Assembly (NCBI GenBank): GCA_003669255.1
Contig: QWPO01000170.1
Span: forward strand, 1-5,382
DNA from: Planctomycetota bacterium
Lineage (GTDB): Bacteria; Planctomycetota; Planctomycetia; Pirellulales; UBA1268
Reading direction: 5' to 3'
Length of the DNA: 5,382 nt
A program made the translations under genes and the position numbers. The notes below the pieces were generated by a model. That model did no database searches, was not told the origin of the DNA, and saw only the letters and a program-made list of their open reading frames with translations. Within the stretch, counting starts at the first letter, position 1, and the number at the start of each line of letters is the position of its first letter. Positions 1 through 5,382 of the stretch are shown one piece after another.

Positions 1-708
1 ACCGGCTCCGGCAAAGTGATCTTCAGCGGCACGGGCAACTTCTCCGGCCCAACCACCGTGCAGGCCGGTGGCCTGCAGCTCGCGGCCGGCTCGCCGCTGG
101 GCACGAGCACGATCACGCCGATCGCGGGCGGCACGCTGTCGCTCTCGCCTTACGCGGTGACCACGGTTAGCGGTCTGCTTCCCAACGCCGGGGGCCTTAC
201 CGACGTGGGCAACGGTTTCATGACGGTCTCTTCCGGGCTGAGCGCCGCGGACATGGTCACGGCTCTCGTGACCGGCCGCGGTGACGGCTCGTGGAGTGGC
301 ACTAGCGGCATCGTTTCGAGCGCGGCAGCCGCCAACGTGGCCGCCAGCACCCCGCGGACGGTCGGCTGGCTGGACAACGGCGACGGATCGGTGGCCTTTG
401 CCTACGCGGCTCCGGGGGACACCAATCTCGACTGGCAGATCGACGTCCTTGACGCGAGCAACTTCCTGTCGTTCGGCAAGTTCGACTCTGGGCTCGCGGC
501 GACCTGGCTGGAGGGCGACTTCAACTACGACGGCGTGGTGGACGTGCTCGACGCCGCTGACTTCTTCGGCACCGGCCTCTACGACGCCGGCAGCTACAAC
601 CAACCAGCCGGACTGACTGGCACCGTGGCCGCCGTGCCGGAACCGACGGGGCTCGGAACGATCGCGGTAGCCGCCGCGGCAGCGATCGCTCTTCGGAGAC
701 GGCGGTGA
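1..708 (+). CDS. Autotransporter-repeat / dockerin / PEP-CTERM surface protein, 3' end (5' partial)
   Basis: The reading frame is already open at base 1 and ends at TGA 706-708, giving the last 235 residues of a longer protein; the GTG at 16 is internal, not a start. The fragment opens with a passenger-type strand repeat (GNFSGPTTVQAGGLQLA, about residues 13-29). Two dockerin-like calcium loops follow: DTNLDWQIDVLD (residues 140-151) and DFNYDGVVDVLD (173-184), each with Asp/Asn at alternate positions. The C-terminus is a PEP-CTERM sorting signal: VPEP at 212-215, a short Ala-rich hydrophobic segment, then RRRR. By family knowledge, such tails send a secreted protein to an exosortase/archaeosortase-type enzyme for membrane processing, and dockerin-like pairs bind calcium and may mediate protein docking. 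The protein is therefore probably exported and cell-surface associated. What it binds cannot be told from this fragment. The missing N-terminus is expected to carry a signal peptide and more repeats. Confidence 0.87.
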   Translation, partial: TGSGKVIFSGTGNFSGPTTVQAGGLQLAAGSPLGTSTITPIAGGTLSLSPYAVTTVSGLLPNAGGLTDVGNGFMTVSSGLSAADMVTALVTGRGDGSWSGTSGIVSSAAAANVAASTPRTVGWLDNGDGSVAFAYAAPGDTNLDWQIDVLDASNFLSFGKFDSGLAATWLEGDFNYDGVVDVLDAADFFGTGLYDAGSYNQPAGLTGTVAAVPEPTGLGTIAVAAAAAIALRRRR

Positions 709-778
709 GGTGATCGGCCGCGCATCGCCGGCGGTTGGGCCATGCCCCTCGCCTCACGGTGACCCGGTTGGGTGATGG

Positions 779-799
779 TTGCCCCTTGCTCCTTGCTTC
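779..799 (+). repeat. Three tandem degenerate heptamers, TTGCYYC
   Basis: Three contiguous 7-base units, TTGCCCC (779-785), TTGCTCC (786-792) and TTGCTTC (793-799), lie 44 bases before the start of the DUF1559 gene. They differ only by C/T changes at positions 5 and 6. They could be part of a promoter or a binding site, or a chance low-complexity pyrimidine tract. No convincing -35/-10 pair is visible with them. The rest of the 709-842 gap holds only a 4-bp GGGC/GCCC hairpin (737-747) without a T-tract, so no clear terminator for the upstream gene is seen. Confidence 0.4.
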
Positions 800-830
800 A
801 TGATCAAGATGGGTTTCGGGCTTTGTTCTT

Positions 831-835
831 GAGGG
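831..835 (+). promoter_or_regulatory. Ribosome binding site for the DUF1559 gene (selects GTG start)
   Basis: GAGGG lies 7 bases before the GTG at 843. An in-frame ATG at 870 has only AAGG at 2-base spacing, which is too close. An in-frame TGA at 801-803 rules out starts further upstream. This favours the GTG start. Confidence 0.6.
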
Positions 836-842
836 CGCACCT

Positions 843-1949
843 GTGGTTCCACCATCCCGCTTCAAGGCAATGTTTGCGACGACTGCTCTCGCTGGGGCGC
901 GAGGCTTTACGCTGGTCGAATTGTTGGTCGTGATCGCGATCATTGCCACACTGATCGGCTTGCTCCTGCCGGCGGTGCAGAGTGCCCGCGAGGCGGCCCG
1001 GCGGACGTCGTGCCAGAATAACCTCAAGCAGATCGGCCTGTCCTGCCTGTCGTACGAGTCGGCGAAGCGGGCGTTTCCGTACGGCAATGCGATCATCGCG
1101 ACGTACACCGGCGGCGCCGTGCCCAAGGGGACAAACTTGAAGTATGGCAGCGGCTGGACGCTCGAGATCATGCCCTACTCGGAGAATAACGCCCTCAAGG
1201 CGCTCTACAGGCCGAACCTCGACATCCTCTCGTCCGATGCGCAGGTCAAGCAGCTGCGGGAGACGCCGGTGGCAGCCTACGCCTGCCCGTCGGATCACCC
1301 GATGCAGCTTGGTCAGCCCGACTCGCCGGCCGCGGCAACGAGTGTCTCCTTTTGGTCCGGGTCGTACCGGGCCTGCGCGGGCCGCGGCAACGGCTCGGCG
1401 ACCTGGTATCTCTGGGAGGATTTGCCTGCCCCCTATCAGACTTCGACTTCCACGGCCAACAGCGGCGGCTCGCCGATCCACGCGGGATGGCGGGGAGTGA
1501 TGCACGCGGTGCGGCAGGATCCCTCGTCGAACACCATCGACCAGACTTTTCCGCTGAGGCCGGAACGGATCAAGTCGATCTCCGACGGCCTTTCGAAGAC
1601 GCTGCTCGCGGCGGAATCGACGAACCGCAACACCAGCCCCAGCGGCTCGAATCGAGAGTGGGGCCGGCGGTCCTACTGGGCGCACTCCTTCGGCAACTAC
1701 ACGTCATCGCAGACGCTGCCGCAGGAGCGGACGCTGCTTGGCGACTACGGTAAGTGCTCGGCGATTCCGGATGGCGCCGAGCCCAACACCGGCAACAGCA
1801 ACCGCGCGTGCATGTCGGGCTGGTTCGCCCTCCACCCGGGCGGCATCAACGGCGTGATGGGCGACGGCTCCGTCCAGTACATCGACCTCGCGATGGACAA
1901 GCAGACCTGGGCTGTGATGGGCAGCATCGCCGATGGCGGCGTCTACTGA
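843..1949 (+). CDS. DUF1559 family protein with prepilin-type N-terminus and H-X9-DG C-terminal motif
   Basis: This complete 368-residue protein has the usual size for the planctomycete DUF1559 (SBP_bac_10) family. A short leader of 21 residues ends in the prepilin cleavage/methylation motif G21|FTLVE, with the conserved Glu at +5. A hydrophobic helix (about 24-44) follows, and then the family's block AVQSAREAARRTSCQNNLKQ. YACPSD (146-151) is another family hallmark. Near the end, H331-PGGINGVMG-DG matches the H-X9-DG motif, followed by a conserved tail. The N-terminus resembles type II secretion/type IV pilin pseudopilins, so the protein is expected to be processed by prepilin peptidase and anchored in the inner membrane. 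Its biological role is unknown; planctomycete genomes carry many paralogues. No pilus or secretion genes are adjacent. The gene is convergent with the downstream cytochrome gene, with only 18 bases between the two stop codons. The GTG start is chosen on ribosome-binding-site spacing; ATG 870 is the alternative. Confidence 0.93.
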   Translation: MVPPSRFKAMFATTALAGARGFTLVELLVVIAIIATLIGLLLPAVQSAREAARRTSCQNNLKQIGLSCLSYESAKRAFPYGNAIIATYTGGAVPKGTNLKYGSGWTLEIMPYSENNALKALYRPNLDILSSDAQVKQLRETPVAAYACPSDHPMQLGQPDSPAAATSVSFWSGSYRACAGRGNGSATWYLWEDLPAPYQTSTSTANSGGSPIHAGWRGVMHAVRQDPSSNTIDQTFPLRPERIKSISDGLSKTLLAAESTNRNTSPSGSNREWGRRSYWAHSFGNYTSSQTLPQERTLLGDYGKCSAIPDGAEPNTGNSNRACMSGWFALHPGGINGVMGDGSVQYIDLAMDKQTWAVMGSIADGGVY

Positions 1950-1953
1950 CTCA

Positions 1954-1987
1954 CCGCCAACGTAGCCTCACGGCTGCGGGGTGGCGG
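1954..1987. terminator. Two-part hairpin between convergent genes, possible bidirectional terminator
   Basis: An outer stem pairs CCGCCA (1954-1959) with TGGCGG (1982-1987). An inner stem pairs CGTAGCC (1961-1967) with GGCTGCG (1972-1978), including one G-T pair, around a TCAC loop (1968-1971). The two stems are separated by a small asymmetric internal loop. The hairpin begins 5 bases after the DUF1559 stop codon and covers the last codons and the stop of the minus-strand cytochrome gene. Its position suits a shared terminator, but there is no T-tract on either side, so intrinsic termination is not proven. It may instead protect 3' ends of transcripts. Confidence 0.45.
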
Positions 1988-4379
1988 GGAGGCCCTTGAT
2001 CCAGGTGCGAACCACGGCCACGGCCTCGTCCTGAACCAGGCTGCGGCCGATGTTGGGCATCATGATGCTTGGGTCGTGCGACTCGATCCGATACATGAGC
2101 ACCGACTCGTCCGGCTTGCCCGGCACGATGTCATATTTCCGGCCGCCGGCCCCGTGCCCCGCCGCCACCGGGCTTTTCCACACGCCGAGCTGCGCCGGCG
2201 ACTCCTGCTCCCAGCTGAGATCGAGCCCCGTGGTGCGGGCCGTGCCGATGGCGTTGTGGCAGTGGCCGCAGTTCATGGCGAGCCAGGCGCGGGCCCGGCG
2301 GGTGACCGTGCCGAGTTCCGGATTGTCGAAGCAGGGGACGGTTTCCACTTCTGCCGCGCCCGCCGCACCGCCGGGCAATCCGCGCAGCATCCCGACCTGG
2401 GCGAGATAGGCCAGCTGGCTCCGCTCGACGGCAGCGCGGTCGTCTCCCTCGAGCGCGGCGACGAGATCTCGGTCGATGCCGGCTTCGACCGTGGGCAGCG
2501 GTCGGTTGAGGTTGCGGGCGGTGGGGCCGAGCGGCTGATACTGACGGTCCTGGGCGTGGCAGCTGAGGCACTGGTTGGCGTTGGGTACCTCGTATCGCGT
2601 GGTGCGGGGCTTACCGTCGTCGTGAATCCAGGCGACCTGCATCGCGGCGCCACCAAGGGCGAGTTCGGCGTCTGTCTGGTCGGCGTTCCAGAGATACGAC
2701 GCCCCGAACCAGCCGTCGTCGCATCGCATCTCGATCCGGGTCTCGAGCAGCCGCTCCCCCAGCGACGCGTCGCGGAAGTCGTGACGGTAGGAAAAGGTCT
2801 TCGCCATCACGGTGCCGACCGGAAACTGCGGCATCCCCTCGCCGGCATACTCCATCACGCCGCCGGCGGGCAGCTTGATGAACCGCCGCTTGTCGGCGTA
2901 GTCGGTGAAGAGCTGCGTGTTGAGCTCGTAGAGCACAACGCCCGCCGCGGGCACCTGTGCCTTTAGCGGCCCCGCGAAGAGCCCAAACTCCGAGAGCCTG
3001 CGGGGCATCGAGCGGTACACCCGGACGGCGGCGGGCACCTCCTGAGGCAGGGCCGCGGGCGGGGCGAGCGTCACCTTCGGCAGCGGCGCGATGTCGGCGG
3101 CGTGGACCTTGAGGTCAGTCTTGAACGAGTAGCCGCCGGTGAGATACGAGGTGAGCGAGAGGTTGCGGAGGTCGAAGTTACCGAACGTCGCCGCACCGTT
3201 GCCTTTGATGCTCAGCGTGGGGCCGCCGTCTTTGGCCCGGTGGACGCCGTCCCAGAGGATGTCGGGAAACTTCTTGCCGATCACCTGCTTGAGCTGCGTT
3301 GCGATCGCGCCCTGCGGGTTGCTCCCGCCACGCGTGATGCGGTTGTCGTGCACCGACACATGTTCGGGAATTGGGTCGTAGGTTTTGTCCTTGATCTTTT
3401 TCTTGCCGAGCACGTTGTAGCTGACGAGCAGGACGTTGGCCGTGTGGTGGTCGTCGATCGTGTTGTCGAACACCTCGACGTGGTCCATCGCCAGCACCAT
3501 CACGCCCGTCCCCTGGGGCACGTTCGACACAACGCTCCCCTCGTCGGCGAAGTTGCGGTGGTTGTTGCCCACGACCTCGTTGTGGAACACGCGGACGTTC
3601 TTTCCCGCCTTGATCTGCAGGCCCGGGAGGTCGAACACCAGCACGCCGCCGGTATTGTTGGTGGCGACGTTGTCGTAGACGTCGGCGTCGATCGTGTTCT
3701 CAATTTCGATGCCCGCGACGTTGCGTTCGGCCCGGCAGTCCCGCACCACCACCCGCTTCGACTGCCCCACGTAGATGCCGGAGTCGGAGGCGCCGAACGC
3801 CGTGCACTTCTCGATCAGGACGTTCGCGCACTGCACAGGGTAGAGGCCGTAGCCGCCGTTGTCGGGCGAGGGCGGGCCGGTCCACTCCACCCGGACGTCA
3901 CGCAGCGTGACGTCCGTCGCACCAAGAACCTTGACGGCGTTGCCGGCGGTGTCTTCGATCGCCAGCGACTCCAGCGTGAAGCCGTCACCGGTGGCCTCAA
4001 TGCCCTGGCCGCCATCGACCTGCCCCTTGAAGGAGAGCACCGTCTCGTTCGGCCCGCGGCCGCGGATCGTAAGCCCCGCCGCCGCGACGTCGATCTGCCG
4101 GGGCAGCTGGTAGCGGCCCGCCTCGAGCTGGATGACGTCGCCGGGGAGTGAGTCGATGATCCGCTCCTGGATTTCGTTGGGAGCATTCGGGCCAGGGGAA
4201 ACCGAGTACACCTGCGGGTTGAACGCCGCGGCGTCGCCCGCGCTGCACATCGCGACGGACGCCGTCTCCGGGGCAGTTGTGGTAGCGGGCGGCTCCGCGG
4301 CAGTGCCCCCGGCTGCCGCGACCAGCGAAAACGCCGCCCATGCCGCCGCCATCGTCCTGCCGAACGCGTACGAATCCAT
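1968..4379 (-). CDS. Exported fusion protein: parallel beta-helix domain plus SO2930-type diheme cytochrome c domain
   Basis: The protein has 803 residues from ATG 4379. A signal peptide (about 1-28) has a short Arg-containing start, an Ala-rich core and likely cleavage after GGTAA. Residues of about 55-400 form a right-handed parallel beta-helix, with repeated short strands and turns (VIQLEAGRY, LTIRGRG, IEIENT, VEVFDNTIDD) and the block DLPGLQ...GTGVMVLA typical of the TIGR03805-like family. Residues of about 450-803 match the SO2930/HNE_0200-like family (TIGR03806): LYELNTQLFTDYADKRRF, FPVGT, then heme motif CLSCH (604-608) followed by QPLGP, and a second motif CGHCH (704-708). MMP (773-775) may supply a heme ligand. 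The protein should act in the periplasm, with two covalent c-type hemes. In many genomes the two domains are adjacent separate genes; here they are fused. The substrate and electron partner are unknown. An upstream in-frame ATG at 4442 would add 21 residues, but it has a weaker ribosome binding site and lengthens the region before the signal peptide. Confidence 0.88.
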   Translation of the reverse strand: MDSYAFGRTMAAAWAAFSLVAAAGGTAAEPPATTTAPETASVAMCSAGDAAAFNPQVYSVSPGPNAPNEIQERIIDSLPGDVIQLEAGRYQLPRQIDVAAAGLTIRGRGPNETVLSFKGQVDGGQGIEATGDGFTLESLAIEDTAGNAVKVLGATDVTLRDVRVEWTGPPSPDNGGYGLYPVQCANVLIEKCTAFGASDSGIYVGQSKRVVVRDCRAERNVAGIEIENTIDADVYDNVATNNTGGVLVFDLPGLQIKAGKNVRVFHNEVVGNNHRNFADEGSVVSNVPQGTGVMVLAMDHVEVFDNTIDDHHTANVLLVSYNVLGKKKIKDKTYDPIPEHVSVHDNRITRGGSNPQGAIATQLKQVIGKKFPDILWDGVHRAKDGGPTLSIKGNGAATFGNFDLRNLSLTSYLTGGYSFKTDLKVHAADIAPLPKVTLAPPAALPQEVPAAVRVYRSMPRRLSEFGLFAGPLKAQVPAAGVVLYELNTQLFTDYADKRRFIKLPAGGVMEYAGEGMPQFPVGTVMAKTFSYRHDFRDASLGERLLETRIEMRCDDGWFGASYLWNADQTDAELALGGAAMQVAWIHDDGKPRTTRYEVPNANQCLSCHAQDRQYQPLGPTARNLNRPLPTVEAGIDRDLVAALEGDDRAAVERSQLAYLAQVGMLRGLPGGAAGAAEVETVPCFDNPELGTVTRRARAWLAMNCGHCHNAIGTARTTGLDLSWEQESPAQLGVWKSPVAAGHGAGGRKYDIVPGKPDESVLMYRIESHDPSIMMPNIGRSLVQDEAVAVVRTWIKGLPATPQP

Positions 4380-4388
4380 GGCGACTAT

Positions 4389-4394
4389 TCCCTT
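4389..4394 (-). promoter_or_regulatory. Ribosome binding site supporting the ATG 4379 start of the fusion gene
   Basis: Read on the minus strand, AAGGGA stands 9 bases before the ATG whose first base is 4379. The upstream in-frame ATG at 4442 is preceded only by a weak GGGA at close spacing. Together with the signal-peptide shape this favours 4379. Confidence 0.5.
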
Positions 4395-4502
4395 GGCGAG
4401 CGGCCCATTCGTGAGCAGCCGAGCAGTTTGCCCTGTGCCCATCGTATCCCGAGGGTTAAGGTATCACAGGCGCGTTTGCCCGCCCCCGGCGGCGCAGCCC
4501 AC

Positions 4503-4506
4503 GGAG
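4503..4506 (+). promoter_or_regulatory. Ribosome binding site for the aldehyde dehydrogenase-like gene
   Basis: GGAG lies 6 bases before ATG 4513, a good Shine-Dalgarno distance. The frame stays open further upstream, but candidate GTG/TTG codons there would overlap the divergent gene, so ATG 4513 is preferred. Confidence 0.5.
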
Positions 4507-4512
4507 TCGTCG

Positions 4513-5382
4513 ATGCCCCCCGCGCTCCCCACTGAATCGCCTGCACTCGATGCCGCCTTGCACCGCTTGGCGGAGGGGGCCCAGCGCCACGCGTCGCGAA
4601 GCCCCGCGGAGCGCGGCATGCTCGCGCTGCAGACGGCCCAGGCGGTGGCGGCGGTGGCGATTCCGTGGGGCGAGACGGCCGCCGCCATGAAGTTGGTGCT
4701 CGAACCGGGCAGCCGCGGCGGCCCGCAGGCGGGGCCGACGCCGGCTGCGGTGCTGGCAGAGGAGACCGCCACCGGTCCGCTGGGCACAGTGCGACTCCTG
4801 GTGCTCACGGCGCAGACGCTGGCCGATGTCCAGCGAGGCGGCTTACCAAAGCTCTCTGCACGGCCGCGTCCTGGCCATCCCGATCGCCGCGGCGACCGGC
4901 TGCACGGCGGGCTTGAAGACTACGTGGAGGTCGACGTGTTGCCCTCGGGCGTTGGCCGACTCCACGACAGCATGGTGTTTCGCGACTACCGGGCAACCGT
5001 TCGCTGCGGAAACCTCGGAGATATGGCCGCGTTCGACCGCGCGTGGGCCAGGGAGATTCAGACGCGGCCAACGGCAGGTGGCGTGGCCGTGGCCCTCGGG
5101 GCGGGCAACGTCACGGGGCTGGCGGTGGCCGACGCGATCAGCCACATCTTCGAGCATGGCCGGGCGGTCCTGCTCAAGCTCCATCCGCTGCACGGCGCGT
5201 TGGAGCCGATTCTCCGCGAGGCGCTGAGGCCGCTGATGGCGGCTGGCGTCTTGGAGATCGTCACCGGCGGGGCCGAGGTGGCGAAGGCCGCGGTGGCGGC
5301 GCCACTCGTCACGCACGTGCATCTCACGGGGGGTGATGGGGCCTACGACGCGCTGGTCTGGGGTGGGCCGCGGCGGGATCGC
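4513..5382 (+). CDS. Aldehyde dehydrogenase-superfamily protein, N-terminal part (3' partial)
   Basis: A single frame stays open from ATG 4513 to the window end, giving 290 residues with no stop. Residues of about 10-60 are Ala-rich and probably helical, with no signal peptide, so the protein is expected in the cytoplasm. From about residue 137 it follows the aldehyde dehydrogenase fold: YVEVDVLPSG, then VAVALGAGNVTGLAVADAI (191-209), then AVLLKLHPLHG (218-228), which corresponds to the NAD-binding VVLKPSP strand with its conserved Lys. Next come EIVTGGAEVAK (248-258), LTGG (271-274; canonical enzymes have FTGS) and DALVWG (279-284). These motifs resemble a divergent aldehyde dehydrogenase group I recall from myxobacteria and planctomycetes, with GAGNV and DAIVWG blocks, more than the classical enzymes. 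The expected reaction is NAD(P)-dependent oxidation of an aldehyde or reduction of an acyl group; the substrate is unknown. The catalytic Cys and Glu would normally lie beyond the window edge, so activity cannot be judged. Confidence 0.8.
   Translation, partial: MPPALPTESPALDAALHRLAEGAQRHASRSPAERGMLALQTAQAVAAVAIPWGETAAAMKLVLEPGSRGGPQAGPTPAAVLAEETATGPLGTVRLLVLTAQTLADVQRGGLPKLSARPRPGHPDRRGDRLHGGLEDYVEVDVLPSGVGRLHDSMVFRDYRATVRCGNLGDMAAFDRAWAREIQTRPTAGGVAVALGAGNVTGLAVADAISHIFEHGRAVLLKLHPLHGALEPILREALRPLMAAGVLEIVTGGAEVAKAAVAAPLVTHVHLTGGDGAYDALVWGGPRRDR

Larger units (their letters stand above)
4380..4512. promoter_or_regulatory. Divergent intergenic region between the cytochrome fusion and the aldehyde dehydrogenase-like gene
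   Basis: These 133 bases must hold the 5' signals of two divergently transcribed genes, unless the longer cytochrome start at 4442 is used, which would leave 70 bases. The least GC-rich stretch is 4441-4470. On the minus strand it contains TACGAT (about 4441-4446), a weak -10-like match, with no good -35 partner. On the plus strand TTAAGGTATCAC (4456-4467) is a possible -10 area. Planctomycete promoter consensus is poorly known, so no exact promoter is called. No inverted repeat marking an operator was found. Confidence 0.35.

Noticed and set aside
16..18. GTG as the start of the first protein
   Set aside because: The frame is open to base 1 and the strand-repeat pattern already begins before this codon; there is no ribosome binding site or signal peptide after it.
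737..747. GGGC-CAT-GCCC hairpin as a terminator for the first gene
   Set aside because: The stem is only 4 bp with a 3-base loop and no following T-tract, which is too weak to call in GC-rich DNA.
870..872. ATG as the start of the DUF1559 gene
   Set aside because: The GTG at 843 has a well-spaced GAGGG. Starting at 870 would still keep the prepilin motif, so it stays a possible but less likely alternative.
804..1685. A 293-codon open frame on the minus strand opposite the DUF1559 gene
   Set aside because: The product is Arg-rich and without domain features, while the plus strand holds a well-conserved DUF1559 protein over the same bases.
2076..2966. A 296-codon open frame on the plus strand opposite the cytochrome domain
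   Set aside because: It is antisense to two intact CxxCH motifs and conserved cytochrome blocks, with no motif of its own.
3102..4151. A 349-codon open frame on the plus strand opposite the beta-helix domain
   Set aside because: Its product is a low-complexity mix of Val, Asp, His and Arg with no recognisable motif, as expected from the antisense of a GC-rich gene. The minus-strand frame has clear family motifs and a signal peptide.
4826..5227. Possible frameshift or separate small genes within the aldehyde dehydrogenase-like region
   Set aside because: Short frames overlap here, but the frame starting at 4513 stays open without a stop to 5382 and carries all the aldehyde dehydrogenase-like motifs, so no frameshift is needed.

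Overview
The window is high-GC DNA that reads like the chromosome of a planctomycete, probably of the Pirellulales type. The evidence is the combination of a dockerin/PEP-CTERM surface protein, a DUF1559 pseudopilin-like protein with the H-X9-DG C-terminal motif, and a large secreted c-type cytochrome protein. This assignment rests on recognised protein families, not on a database search.

Layout from left to right. (1) Positions 1-708, + strand: the 3' end of a large secreted protein with an autotransporter-type beta-strand repeat, two dockerin-like calcium loops and a PEP-CTERM sorting tail. Its start lies before the window. (2) Positions 709-842: a 134-base gap holding three degenerate TTGCYYC heptamers and a good ribosome binding site that selects a GTG start. 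(3) Positions 843-1949, + strand: a complete DUF1559 protein with a type IV pilin-like N-terminus. (4) Positions 1954-1987: a two-part hairpin where genes 2 and 3 converge; it overlaps the last codons of gene 3 and may terminate both. (5) Positions 1968-4379 (possibly to 4442), - strand: an exported protein of about 803 residues that joins a right-handed parallel beta-helix domain to a diheme cytochrome c domain of the SO2930 type. (6) Positions 4380-4512: a short divergent intergenic region. (7) Positions 4513-5382, + strand: the first 290 residues of an unusual aldehyde dehydrogenase-superfamily protein that runs off the right edge.

The first three genes encode envelope or exported proteins. 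Gene 4 appears cytoplasmic and is transcribed away from the cytochrome gene. Nothing in the window forms an obvious multi-gene operon; each gene appears to be its own transcription unit here. The most interesting item is the beta-helix/diheme cytochrome fusion. In many bacteria these two domains are, to my knowledge, separate neighbouring genes of unknown function. No RNA genes, CRISPR arrays, insertion sequences or tRNAs were seen.
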